A DNA stretch of 64,000 bases from Glossina fuscipes. Taxonomy: Eukaryota; Arthropoda; Insecta; Diptera; Glossinidae. Where the stretch lies: positions 109,638-173,637 of the forward strand of contig NW_023998456.1 in assembly GCF_014805625.2 (NCBI RefSeq). Reading direction: 5' to 3'. Made by a program: the position numbers and the translations under genes. The notes under the pieces are model-generated. The model was not told where the DNA came from. It ran no database searches and was given only the letters and a program-made list of their open reading frames with translations. Below, in pieces: positions 11,543 to 23,425 of the stretch; within the stretch, counting starts at the first letter, position 1, and each line of letters starts with the position of its first letter.

Positions 11543-14500
11543 ATGACCGTCAAATCAGACGTTTGTTTGCATTGCAATTTCGCTAATTGCGAATCGGCAG
11601 ATGAAAGCAGGCAGTTTCAGGATTTATTCGATGAATTGGGAACGGAATTGCAACTAGTAAAATTAGTGGAAAAGTTTTTCCATTTAAAAGTGTTGGAAAC
11701 TAACAACCAAAAATTATGTGAAGATTGTGTGAATCATTTAATTGAGTTAGTGGATTTGGAAGAGCATGGCAAAAGATCAGACGAGAGGCATTCGCAGACG
11801 GTTTCGGAAACTGAATGCGAATTTGAAAGTGTGAATGACGATGATCAGTTGTCTAATGAATTCTGCGAACAAATATTGTCGGATGGTAATGATGAAACCG
11901 AAAGTTCGCAATTTGAAAGCGTGCTCATAACAACTGAAGACATAAGCTTTGATAGCGTAACAAATGAAGCTAACTCGGTCAAGATGTTATCTCCGGAAAG
12001 TAATGTAGCGAGCAAAAACGAACTTGATTACCATGATGCATTATTTGAAGAGATAGCAGAAAATTCACACAGTAATCAAGCAAACACGGATGATGAATAT
12101 GAAAAAGTTTTTAACGAAGTATACGTAGTACAAGAAGATACCCAAAGTTCCGATATTGATTTTGCAGGTAGTGACTGTGACGAAGTTGAAGCTGAAAATG
12201 GAAGTTGTTCCGCAGATTATGTGGAAGCTCAAGAATTGTTCAATGGTACTTTTTATTTTAATTATATTAAACGAATTATGGATCACATAAAATTTCCAGA
12301 AATTCCTAGTTCTTTGGTTGTCGATCGTGTTGACTTTAACGGTTACTTAGACTTAGCTCTAAGTACCGAATTCGAAAATTTGGAGCTACGTTGGACTACC
12401 GAGTGCAAGGTACTTAATATTTTAAAAACGAATATTTTTAATTACATTTGCTTCTCTTCTGCTTAAAGTTGTGTTTGGGCAAATACGAGACATTACAGGA
12501 ACTCTTAACGCACACTTGCCTCACGAAACAAGCCTCTGAAGAAAATTTCGTGTGTCTGTTCAAAGGTTGCGATGAAGTTTTAACAAATATCAAGCATTTA
12601 GCTAGACATGTTGTTATAAGGCATTATAGAAACTTAGAAAGGTAATTTCTGCAGACCAATGAATAATTATAACTCGTTTATATGTTTCAATGCACTTTAT
12701 TAGCTTGAAAATCTATGGAAGCTGTCCCGAATGTGAATGTAACTTTTCAGAGTTTACACAATATAACAAGCATTCTTGTTGCCGTCATTTAAGACGAATA
12801 CCCGGCGTAGGCAACACCTGCAAATTTTGTAATTTAAGTTTTCAATCATTCAAAAGGTAAGGCTGGGTTTTACTTACGTATCCGACTCCTACTTTATTAC
12901 ATTTGTTTACTAGATACATTTTTCATATGCAATTTCATTTGCAAAAACATCGTCCAAAAATTTGCCTGATATGTTCGGCAACATTTGATGACCTCAACGA
13001 ATTCTTTGAACATGTCACCTACAAACATGAAATGGGCAATCTTAAAGCTTGTCTAAAGTAAGTAACGTTAAAAATTCGAATTTTACTTAAAAAAAAAATA
13101 ATTAAAAATTCTTATACCCATCACAAAGACGTAAGATATTGCTTGGTTTTGATAGCCGAAACCTATGAAGACTTCTTCGAAAGTCTGCAAAAATGAGGAA
13201 AGCCAAGTAAGAAACTTATATTCGGCCGAGACAATTATAATTAACACGCTTAGCTTACCATATTCTATACTCCACGACCTTTTATTTGATACCCAATTGA
13301 TTACATTGCTAACAAAAAGCTAATTCTCCACTGTATGAAGTAATATTTATTTTAGAATTAATATATTTTTAGGCAGATAATATATCTTCATGTGAGGAAA
13401 ATAATTTTCAACATTCTATCTTATTTATTTATATAATAATAAGAACACATCAAGAAAATGAAAAAAATCATCTTTAATTTTATGTAGGCCGAAGTTTTCC
13501 ATTTTTGTACAGATGCTGCAAGGCCATCCGTAGAATAATGAGAAAGAAATTGAGAGAGAAATTTTTTTTATTTTTGACAATAGAGGTAGCCTCAGATTAT
13601 GTTGTACTGTGCTCGTGTCCTTAGGCCGATTGATTCCGCTTTCAATATGAACCGGCGTGGAAGATCTTACAATGTTTCAACCAAATTTGAAGTCTGCAGG
13701 TTTTTTTTTCGCGACCAAGAGAATGTGCACCGCACACAATACACAAACAGCTAAATCGGTTTAAAATTTACTGCTGGTCAAGAATATATATATACTTCGT
13801 TGCACACTCAATGAAATGGTAAAATATATTCTCATCATTGATAAATTACTCAGTGTCCAGTTTGAAAACAACGTGGATAAGTTCGAAAGCAAATTATCCA
13901 AAATTTATTTATTTATGAATCTGAACGGAAATTCAAAATCGGGATCAAGAGGATCATAAACTTTCTTTCTTTCTTTATTTTTAGATGCGATCGTTGTTTT
14001 AAGGATGAAAAACTGTATAAAAGCCATATGAAGAAACATAATTCAAAGCCTTCGTACGATTGTTCACAATGTCATAAAAAATATGAATATCGCCATAATT
14101 TACTAACACATATGGTAAGATCTTCATTTAAAACGTATCGAAAGAAAATTGAATTATCCGCCTCTTTTTATATCTTAGGCAACCTATCACAATTACAAAA
14201 CCAAATACTTGCAGTGTGAATATTGTCATAAACAATTTGTCAGCAGTAATAGTTACCGCAAGCATCAGAAATTTCATTTGCCCGAAACGGAAGTCCATGC
14301 CTACGTTTGCATCGAGTGTGGACTAGTTGGCAGTGAAAGTGATACGTTGAAAGTACACACAATGAAATTCTAATTATTTATATTGTTTACCAACTTTCGT
14401 TCCTTTCAGATGCACACAGAAATTGATTCATCGTCTCCGTGCTTCAACGCTGAAATTGTTGAGCAGATAGTTACTGTAGTTTATAATTGTGAAAATTGCA

Positions 14501-16787
14501 GTTTGGATTTTGAAAATGTAAAACAGCTCAAGAAACATCGTTTATCGTCGCCCACCCATCGTGATGATTTATTCAAGTGCTCACTTTGTGATAAGGCGCA
14601 CGACGATTATAGACGTATGCGTAATCATGTGAAAACTCATAAAACCTATGAACATTGGCAGGAAAATTTTCCAGTCTGCCGTTTGTATGTGTGCAATAAA
14701 CAGGTAAATCGGTATATAATTATTTGCATTTGATTCCGTATTCATTTAATGTATATCGACTATATAGAACTGTGAGGAATCTTATCCTCTGTGGTCGTCT
14801 CTTTATTATCATAAAAAGCGTCCCCATCGAAAACTAAATGCTGATAAGATTTCTAAACTTGATTTCAAATGTCAGTTTTGCAAAAAACTTTGTCCCACCA
14901 AAATGTCTTTAGCTGTACACGTGGCCCGCAGTCACAATAACAGTGAGTAGTTGTCTTGAAAATATTTTATACAGAATTTCAACCCTTCTAAACTTTTTGA
15001 TTCAACAGAATACCTGAAATGCTCTTATTGCCATTATTCGTACAAGGACGAAAAATGCCTACAGGAGCACATTGACTACATGCACACGCCCGTAACATGT
15101 GATCAATGCTTTAAAACCATCAAAAATCGTAAAAACTTTGAAATCCACAAACATGTCGTTCATCAGCATACGCAACGGTATTTTTGCAGTGTTTGCCAGA
15201 AAGGCTTCTATCATCGCAGCGAAATGGAAAATCACGAAAAAACAGCACACACACAAATAACGTATAATTGCGAACTATGCGGGTTCACTACCAATTATCA
15301 AAAATCTATGGACATTCACATGGCTAAACATAATAATCAAAAGGAATTTCGCTGCGAATTGTGTTCAAAGCAGTTCACCCGCAAACACGTTCTAAAGCAA
15401 CACATGCGACGATATCATGAAAATAAGGAGTAAGTGTTGAGTGAAAAAACCTTACCGCGAAAGGTATCAAAACATTTTTGACCGAGGTCTCAGGAAAACT
15501 TTGAAAATATCTTTTTAGAAAATCATTAGTGAATTCTTAATAATTATAGAAATCGACAATGGACTTTCAAGAAAATTCGCTTTTTAACTTTCTTTAAAAT
15601 TTTTCTTCGAAAATTTGCGTAAATATATTTGGAAATGGTTACGTATCACTAATGAGATTCAGATTTATCCGCTCCTCGTGAATACCTATGGGGTATGATA
15701 TTCCGAAATGTATTTCAATTATTTCTCATAAGATTTATTTTCAAATACTTTTGTAAGCATATAGCAATTAAATATGCTTTAAATGTATTTATGAGAAAAT
15801 ATATGTACATTGTCACTTCCGCACCTCGTAACGGTATGATGTCTGTTAATAATCCTCACTGTCTGCTTGAATACAGAACTACTGCTCCACTTGAATAGGA
15901 GCGGAGGTTGTAGAGATCGACAGTGGAGGTTTTGAATTTTTGTCCCACATCCACCACACAGACTGTTACGGTTACAACCGAAGAAATATACGTACTTTGT
16001 TCTTATAAGAAAAAACGGACGGGCAAAATCTACTTACCGAGATTATAAGCCGTTGGCCATTCTGCACCTTACCCTACTAATAATCCTCTTCGGCCCATGC
16101 TTTCTAATGGAAGACTCCAGTAAGTATTATTACAACTTCCGTCTGTCTGAAAATTGCTGAAGAACTGAGAAAGCTTCGAAAAAAGGAAAAAAATCCGATA
16201 TCTAGCTACAATTAAGCACTAAGGTGTGAGCTTATTGATTTTATCCACGATTACTGAAATATTTTTACTATTTTCGCGCAATCAGCGGTCAGTTTATGGT
16301 TCTCGATACTGAGTACATACGTCACTTGACGATTGAAAGATTTTTCATTCGATAGTATGAAAAACGCTTTATTTTATGGATTGTAAACTCTCAGCGAATC
16401 CATAATCGATGGCTATCGTGTTTACTCGACATCGAAAATGATAAACTCGTCCATGCATTTTTCATAAACCGAAAGTGCATACTTGAAAATAGTTTGCTAG
16501 AAAATATTTGTGTTCTTTGCAGATTCTTTTGCCCTCATTGTGAAGATGCTTTCATTAATCTCCGATTGTTACAAAAACATTGTGCGGAAAACCATAAGGG
16601 ATTAGAAAATGAACCTCTAAAGAAAAGGTTTAAGAAATCATCAGATTCTCAAATGCCATTACGAGAGCACCGTTCATTAGAGGCAGACTCAAGCGAGACC
16701 CTAGAAATTAAAGAACTGATTGAAGAAATCTACGTGGATGACAATCTTCAAGTGAATGATTTCGATGATTTAAGTTATACTGTATAA
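11543..16787 (+). CDS. ZAD-type C2H2 zinc-finger protein, 10 exons
   Basis: Exons 11543-12409, 12469-12641, 12704-12856, 12914-13057, 13985-14114, 14179-14352, 14410-14703, 14768-14942, 15009-15429 and 16523-16787 join in frame to 931 residues. Residues 5-75 form a ZAD (zinc-finger-associated domain), an arthropod dimerisation module, with its four cysteines in CLHCNF and CEDCV. A long acidic linker (about 80-240) has the composition of a transcriptional effector region. From about residue 290 to 870 there are many C2H2 fingers, several irregular and split across exons (for example CSQCHKKYEYRHNLLTHM and CELCSKQFTRKHVLKQHM). The tail is acidic. It is probably a nuclear DNA-binding regulator. 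Long introns 4 (927 bp) and 9 (1093 bp) carry repeat-like DNA. Every junction has GT-AG and matching phase, so the model is firm, but the particular ZAD gene is not identified. Confidence 0.9.
16335..16450 (+). repeat. dispersed repeat family B copy in ZAD intron 9
   Basis: Contains TTTTTCATTCGATAGTATG and then CCATAATCGATGGCTATC before GTTTACTCGACATCGA. The same order of blocks is found at 59115-59310, and the first block also at 17655-17712. Confidence 0.55.
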
Positions 16788-17218
16788 ACGTGTCCAAGAG
16801 ATTTATTTTTTAATCATTTTCTTAATTTATTTAAATAGCTTCTATCAACATTCTTCGACACATTAAACTAAGTCAGCCAAAAAACAAAAAAAAGAAAAGA
16901 CAAAACGGTTGTCGGTTTTTCGAAAAGTTTATTTTGTCTATGCTTTAAAAAGTTATAGAATAGCAAAAAATAAATGGAAAGAGAAACATAAAATTTGGCA
17001 AACAATCGTTAAATGCTTTCATTTTTAAACAGATGTATTAACAACTTCAAAAAATCCCTTTATAGGGCTCTGCTTGCATGTACTCCTAGATGCTAATAAA
17101 ATTGCTACCCTCCTTACCCTCCCCTTCGTAGACTTTGAGCTTGTTTAATGCATCGCATAATATATTATCTTATACGTTACAATTATTGATTTTATTTGAT
17201 ATTAGAATTTTATTATTA
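16788..17218. other. 3' flank between two convergent genes
   Basis: Lies between the ZAD gene stop (+) and the microprotein gene stop (-). AT-rich with poly(A)-signal-like AATAAA near 16967; no gene seen. Confidence 0.4.
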
Positions 17219-19232
17219 TTAATTGGTTTTTGCTGTCTTTTTCATTTCTTTCCTTTTGAGTTTTCCTTCTTTCCGCAGTTCCCTTTGCTTCAAGGCTACA
17301 TATAGTTTATAACCAAAGAACACTATAATAAGAGAAAAAAAAAAAGAATTATATTTCAACATAACAAATAAACATTCAAATGCAACTTGAGAGAGGACTA
17401 ATAATGCTTTCAGATTATATCTGAAGACCATAAACCCATTATACCCTACACCACTTGTGCTACAGTGCTTGTGCAAGAAGTTTGTACAAATGTTTGCAAG
17501 ACCCAGAAGAACTTCAGACAGTTCCAGAAGGTGACTCCGAATCCATCTAAGCTTGTCTGTCCGTCTGACGTGTTTTGGCCTAAGGACATAAAAACTGAGG
17601 TCAATTTCTGATTCTCGATATCGAGAAGATTCGATCGTAGTTTAAATATGTTAGTTGACAATAAATTTACGATCGAGAGTTTTTTCATTCGATAGTAAGG
17701 AAAATGCATAGTTCAGTGAGGTGCAAAAAATGATGGCCAATTTATTTCAAAATTAGTTGTGATATCCAAAATCTGATTGAATACATTCTCTCAAGAATAG
17801 TTAGAATATTCTGTTTTTTATCGATAAATGCAACGGATGCTATATATATGAAATTTTTCAATTGGTTTGACGTGAGTCGCATACGTGAAAACATGAGGAA
17901 ACAGGACGATGGGAGAATTACAGTTAAATTAAAAATAATTGGCTTTAAAATTTGTCATTTTGCATCTCAATGGAAACGAATGCTGTGACATTCAAGTCGG
18001 CGTACGTGTTAAGTTCATTGGGCCGATTTTACTCGATATCGAGGTCCGTGGATTCGCTGCTTATTGTTGTGAATAACTGCGGAGTGGTGGAGAGTTTTCA
18101 TGGTGGGCTGCGACCCACCATTTGAACCTGTTTTTTTTTTTTCTATTATGAGAAAACTAAGGCTTTTGCCGAATTTAAGCAGGTGTGATATGGTTTTTTT
18201 TTTTTTTTTTTTTTTTTGCTAAATAATACCATTGCAATTTTTTAATTACATTTTTATCGAAGCATTTGAGGGAGTTGTGTGTTCATATTGCCCATTAAAC
18301 GACCTTTGTTGCACTTGGTTCAGTTTCAACTCTTAAAGAATAGTAATGTTGCCAATTATACTAGTTTAAGAATATACGGGAAAATATTTCACTGATAGTA
18401 CCGCTCTGTACATTTCACACAATGCTTTTTCTTTATTCGTTAAAAATCGAAAGTCATTGCAATCTGAATATGACTCAAGCCAAATACTTGCGTGTTATGT
18501 CGTTGTTGATTTTATAACCTAGTTATGAATAGGGATCAGATTGGAAGGGGTTTTGTTTTATTATTCAAGAGCGAAGCATGGGTTCTCCGCTTCCGTCTAT
18601 AAGATAGAGTGAAAATCTAGATATCTAAAATATAGTTAGACAGACGCAGGGATATGACACGAACGAATGCGATTCGAGCCCAGTTACCAAAGGTATTAGA
18701 GTCGTTTCGAGAGAAAATTCAAAAAATTCCAAATATGTTCAATCGTTATCGGTTTGCCAATTGGCAGTTGCTGTCAGTGCCTACCTTTCCCAAATTCAAT
18801 GTGAAAATTTTATAGATATGACCAACGCTGCGCCTATGCCTAAACCTATACCATTGTCATGAATTCGAATATAAAGTCTTTGCTTCGCCTTGTACTGAAA
18901 AAACTTATTTCAATTTTAGGTATTTTTTTTGAGTTATTTAGCTTACCAAAAACTACCATAATTAGGATAATCATGGCTAAAAATATCGTATAATCCCACG
19001 TGGAATGACTCACGACATTCGTTCCTGTTTGCGTGTACTTAAGAAGATTTTCACGCAAATTCTCACGTTCTTCCTCACTAAGATCCTTCATTTGTTCAAT
19101 TAATTGTAAAACCTCATCCAGACTAGGCATATTTAAGTTGTTCGGATCACCTAAATTGATATAACCGTCGGGACCTTCAGCGGCAGCCACATCTTGCATA
19201 AATTGTTGTTGATTAACAGGATCATCAGCCAT
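17219..19232 (-). CDS. single-pass membrane protein, 129 aa, two exons (long isoform)
   Basis: Exon 1 is 18947-19232 and exon 2 is 17219-17322. The junction is phase 1 with donor TTTG|GTAAGC and acceptor TTATAG|TG. The product starts MADDPVNQQQFMQDVA, has an acidic amphipathic helix (SLDEVLQLIEQMKDLSEEER, about 37-56), and one transmembrane segment spanning the splice site (about 82-103). It ends in a very basic tail of about 30 residues (LRKEGKLKRKEMKKTAKTN). An acidic N-terminus and basic C-terminus around one helix fit a small membrane adaptor, but I do not recognise the family. The 1.6-kb intron contains one family A copy, a family B fragment and poly(T) runs. A second possible first exon lies upstream at 21047-21140. 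Confidence 0.75.
17441..17595 (+). repeat. dispersed repeat family A copy (5' part)
   Basis: Begins ATACCCTACACCACTTGTGC, continues with a cysteine-like AAGTTTGTACAAATG block and a CCCAGAAG block, then CTAAGCTTGTCTGTCCGTCT and GTGTTTTGGCC. It matches the copy at 58713-59080 in order. It lies in the intron of the minus-strand microprotein gene. Weaker matches to the family 3' end occur near 18095-18125. Confidence 0.65.
17620..17712 (+). repeat. dispersed repeat family B fragment
   Basis: Shares TTTACGATCGAGAG and TTCATTCGATAGTAAGGAAA plus ATGCAT with 59140-59205. It directly follows the family A copy, as family B also follows family A at 59.1 kb, so the two blocks may be parts of one larger element. 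Confidence 0.55.
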
Positions 19233-21046
19233 TTTATTACACCTTATAAAAGTTTAAGCCTTGTCCTAGTAATCTGAGAAAGCTCCTGGTCGATCGTTGA
19301 CAATACTTTGTTATAGTTAGGGAGAAAAAATTTTATTGGCTTTTAAAAAATCCGGAGATTTTTATTTGATTGATTGATAGATGTAAGAGTAAGTTGCGTT
19401 AGTTTAAAAAACTGCATATCCTTAGAGTTGATTGTAAGTAAATTATTAAAAATAAAACAAAAATATGCTTTTTGTTATTAATGGAAAAATTTATGAATAA
19501 AGAAGAAAGGGAAAATTATTAAAAATCTGCTTTTAAATATTTAGTAAATAATGTCAACGACAAGGCTTATGCGGTTTTCAAGACTTATAAAAAGAGTGAG
19601 CACATCTTTAACAGGGGTTAACTAATTAAAAAAAAAAAAAAAAAAAGAGCATAAAATAATTATTAATTCCCCTTATCATTAAAAATTTACTATTCCGAGG
19701 ATATAATTTAGAAATTTAAATGTTTCATATAATTTTCTAAAATTATAAAAGTTATCATCATAATAAACAAGATCCGAATGATAAAATTTAAAGCCAATAA
19801 AATTTTATGAAAATCTCTTAAAATCTCAATGAAATTGTTGCAATAACTACTTGATGTTACTACTACGACTAGAAAACTGAACGAATTATGCGAATTTCTT
19901 TAGCACAATTCCTACTAAGCACTTCAAACATTTAATCTAAACAAATGAAAGTTTCCGAGCAACGTCAGCAAAGTATTTATTGTATCTATAGCAAACTGCA
20001 CAACGTGGTCAATTGTATGGATGAATTTATATGTATGTGTGAATAGAATTTGTTTTAAATGATAACATTTTGATTGTTTTTAATACGCTAACAGAAGAGA
20101 GATATTGAAACCAAATACCCTATAAGAAGTCAAATAATATATTGTTTGATCATATTCCAAACTTCTTAGGGGAATCCAAATAGCATAAACAAATATGGAA
20201 AAGGGTAATAAAGCAAATTTACGAATATTTTTTTTTGTTTTTTTTTTTTTTCTGTTTCATCATATCCTAAAAGTAAATATCACCGATTGATCTGTCGTCG
20301 TCATCGATGTTCTCTTATTACAATTGAGTGAAAGCAAGATTGGGAAAGAAAACGTCATTGTTGATAAAGATAAACCAATTTACTCGTCCCAGAGGCTGGG
20401 CGATATAAACCTTGCCTTAAACCACGCCACATTAGAATTCGATGTCCATATGTCCATTAGTTCTTTATGATTATTGCAGAAAATTAAGAAGGGCACATCA
20501 CACTTTTAATCAAAATCTATTTAAACTGGTGATGTCCGAATTTGAGTTGCTTCATTTTGTTCGAAACAAAAGGTATTCGAACTTGAAGGCACAGTACTCT
20601 CTAAAAATACTAGGAATTCCTTCTTACCGACCGAGATTAATCAGTTCCAGGAGTTATTGACAGTGCATAAGTATATTATAAGACGCTTAATTGTCTCAGA
20701 AAGTATATTGTACAACCAAAAAAATTTATTGTACTCTCTAAGGATCCCTAACGAGATTCACGGATGAATAGAACGTCTGCGAAATTCAATGAAACATCAC
20801 ACAATGCTGTGCACGTTACAATATCGACAAATGAAAACAGACAACGATTCAATAGATATACCGGAATCTGATAAGAAACTGTAAAAGATTAATGAATGAC
20901 TTTGCTTTCCTAGATATCTATCAAGTACGTTTACTCGTTTTTTATTAGGTGTGAAGTTATAAAATGACGACACATATACATGTTTTTTTTCTCCTCTTCC
21001 ATATTGGTTTTAACGAATGGATGTGTTTGTGCTTTATTGCTCTTAC
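19233..21046. other. putative intron of the short isoform / intergenic
   Basis: AT-rich with several poly(A) and poly(T) runs (about 19628-19646 and 20228-20250). I see no coding region or structured repeat here. Confidence 0.4.
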
Positions 21047-21140
21047 CTGCCAAACTGAAAACAACCACTGCTGGCACGTAGAAAACTAAGTTAGGAATGC
21101 TTTGCTGGTATGGCGATGAGCTATCAGTTAAGTCGACCAT
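21047..21140 (-). CDS. alternative first exon of the microprotein gene (short 65-aa isoform)
   Basis: ATG at 21140 opens MVDLTDSSSPYQQSIPNLVF, followed by a hydrophobic run (YVPAVVVFSLA), and reaches a strong donor GGCAG|GTAAGAG in phase 1. The shared exon 17219-17322 begins in the matching phase with FFGYKLYVALKQ. The splice would make a 65-residue single-pass peptide whose helix again crosses the junction. This exactly mirrors the architecture of exon 1 at 18947-19232, which is why I link the two. It is an inference; the exon could instead belong to another transcript. Intron length would be about 3.7 kb. Confidence 0.55.
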
Positions 21141-22249
21141 TGTTATAAATTCACTTTTTTATAAAGTTCGAGATTCTTTAATATCAATATAGTTTATAAA
21201 TAATAATTAGCCTCAAAGATTTCTTTCAATCTACGAAACGGAATGCAGCGGAAGTTATAATGTGTTTGTGTAAATATCATTATCAAAAGGGTTGAAGCGA
21301 AGTTAGAAACGTATGGAAAAAATATGCCAAAGGGAGAAGTGAGTAGTTTTCAAAATAACACGTTCAAGGAACGGGCACGAAATAAATCAATACCAATAAT
21401 GTGTTCCTTTTTAGTTTAATAAACTTTTTAATTAATAGTAATAATTACTAAAGGCAATAAAATTATGCAACAACGATCGTTACTGTAATTAACAATTAAT
21501 GCGCCAATAAGACTATAGAGACTCCTTAGTCGTGAACAACGGCGAAGATAAGGATATAGATAATATGACAATACCGTGTATTATAAGAAATAAAGAGAGA
21601 ATCTAGATATGATTCATGGGTTCTGAAACGCCTCTATAGTTCTTTTAAAGTTATTCGATCTGACAATCATTCTGATGTAGAGTAGCAACTTTACAGCGTT
21701 AACAGAGATCAATCTTGATGATGTTAATTAATTGTTGTCAGGTAGAAAATTTTCCGACTTGATGTTCGGATACGGAAAACATTACGGAGAAAACAGTATA
21801 ATTCGGATATTAAGATATGTCGAAAGATCGGCACCTAATACCTAGCATATCTCCGCTTATTGAAGGCCTATCTGGCACACTTGTTTATGTCAATTGTTTT
21901 TTTTTTTAGAAACCGAATTTAATTTAGGATGTACATATCTATCACACGATATAAGTGGCGCAACAAGGCATCTAAAAAGCATTAATTTGGCGAAAGTTGG
22001 CACATAAGATAGAAAACCGAAAACGACGCCCCCTAAGTTCGAACTAATATATTTCAATGGTATTACAAATTTATGATTTTTTTGGCAACGCTAAGAAAGA
22101 CTTCTTCTTTTGCCGAAATTCGATTTGTTAACGTCGCGTTTTCTTTGTTGTCAACTGTCTCTTGACAGTTAATAATTTTCCTTTATTTTGATACGAATTA
22201 TTTAGTGAATCAATATTTGTGGTGAAAGGTATCAACACTCTTAACAAAA
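21141..22249. other. upstream region shared by microprotein short isoform and oxen
   Basis: Separates a minus-strand start at 21140 from a plus-strand start at 22250, so it should hold two divergent promoters. A GGCAACGCTAAG block at about 22083 and TTGACAGTTAATAATTTTCC at 22161 lie near the oxen 5' end. No TATA box is obvious. Confidence 0.35.
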
Positions 22250-22481
22250 ATGAAGGTCCTTTACAATAGCCTATTCAAAAGAACGTCTACTTATGCCATA
22301 GGCATAATGTTCAGCGCCTTTTTCTTCGAGCGGACCTTTGACGTTTTATCGGAAACTATTTTCGAATCTGCTAACAAAGGCGTAAGTACTTCAATTCATT
22401 TGTTATGTAAGTCTAATTCTCCAAGTTTATCTATTATTTTTGCAGAAACTGTGGAAGGATATTAAGCATAAATATGAATAA
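22250..22481 (+). CDS. ox: cytochrome b-c1 complex subunit 9 (UQCR10, Drosophila oxen)
   Basis: Exons 22250-22381 and 22446-22481 (phase 0, donor GGC|GTAAGT, acceptor TTTTGCAG) encode 55 residues, the expected size of this very small subunit of respiratory complex III in the mitochondrial inner membrane. The product starts MKVLYNSLFKRTSTYAIG, has one transmembrane helix (about 16-30: AIGIMFSAFFFER), then a conserved TFDVLSETIFESANKG segment. It ends LWKDIKHKYE, the typical UQCR10 C-terminus. It converges with mRpL18, with stop codons only about 90 bp apart, so 3' UTRs probably overlap. Without the intron the frame would run on through non-conserved codons, which supports the splice. Confidence 0.92.
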
Positions 22482-22569
22482 GGAAATTTCTTAAAGTTAA
22501 TAGTAAAATTATTGCAAAAAAGTGCGGCGTGAAATAAAAATATAACATTTATTAAACATTCATATCTTC

Positions 22570-23148
22570 TTATTGAAGGATTTTATTAGGCGTAGATTTT
22601 GCTTTTGAAATATGTTCTTCTAATATTTCCCAAGGTTTATCAGGCCTATCGACATCCCAAGGCTTTGATAACTTGTAGCGGGGTAGTTCTTTTAAGTTTA
22701 TTCCCTCCTGTTGGATGGTTTTAAGGAATTTATCCACTTTGCTATTTGGTACCGCTTCAACATTGCACGACATTTCTGTTATGCCCGATTGCTGACAACG
22801 CATTGCTAGGACCCGAGCTAAGTTAATAAACGCTGATGTATCTTTAGTCTTAAATAATTGCTTTTGGATAGCCCATTCTGAAGTGCTCGCCGTAATAACC
22901 GCACCATTCTGGAAGTGCTTCACCTCGGCTGTCACTGAACGACCACTTACGTTAACTTCTAGTTTATGCCAAAACGAACGTCCAGGCTTTTCCAAGTGAA
23001 AACCGTCCGGCTTGTACCCAATGCGCAATCTTTCCAGATTACGAGGATTACGATTTATCATATATATAGCATCCTCTTTGGGCGCAATTAGTTGTTTTAC
23101 TTTACGTAACACATAAGCTGGATACGGGGCTTTATAACGAGCGGTCAT
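22570..23148 (-). CDS. mRpL18: mitochondrial large-subunit ribosomal protein uL18m (mRpL18)
   Basis: Single exon of 192 residues starting MTARYKAPYPAYVLRKVKQL. It belongs to the uL18 family, which binds 5S-type RNA or its structural replacement in the central protuberance; this version is the insect mitoribosomal one. Landmarks are NRNPRNLERLRIGYKPDGF near the start, then WHKLEVNVSGRSVTAEVKHF, the EWAIQKQLF strand, and a C-terminal RPDKPWEILEEHI segment. Length agrees with animal mRpL18. The start is the first ATG after in-frame stops, about 70 bp downstream of a ~57-bp sequence that recurs at 31.9 kb. It overlaps no other gene and is tail to tail with oxen. Confidence 0.88.
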   Translation of the reverse strand: MTARYKAPYPAYVLRKVKQLIAPKEDAIYMINRNPRNLERLRIGYKPDGFHLEKPGRSFWHKLEVNVSGRSVTAEVKHFQNGAVITASTSEWAIQKQLFKTKDTSAFINLARVLAMRCQQSGITEMSCNVEAVPNSKVDKFLKTIQQEGINLKELPRYKLSKPWDVDRPDKPWEILEEHISKAKSTPNKILQ

Positions 23149-23216
23149 CGGAATCCTTTTGAACTTTAATTAATAGCAAATGCTAAATTTAGCAAAAAAA
23201 AATTGCTGGTCAAACA

Positions 23217-23283
23217 CAGTTTTGTTTTGGTTAACAGAGCCGTATGAAGGAAATTTCAATATGGCAATACCTTATTATTAAAA
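23217..23283. repeat. ~57-bp sequence upstream of mRpL18, repeated at 31.9 kb
   Basis: TTTTGTTTTGGTTAACAGAG, then CC(G/A)TATGAAG and TTCAATATGGCAATACCTTA recur at 31923-31985 with about seven mismatches. Here the block lies 70-135 bp upstream of the mRpL18 ATG and may include its promoter or 5' UTR. Confidence 0.7.
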
Positions 23284-23425
23284 TTGCCAAAAGTGGTAAA
23301 AAAAATGGTTCTCACTCACAAGAAGTGTGGTAACCAATTAAACTTGATTTTTAATGTAATCTAAAATAGAATAATAATTAGAAATTTGTAAATATACCTA
23401 TGTAACATTATAAATACCTTAGGGC

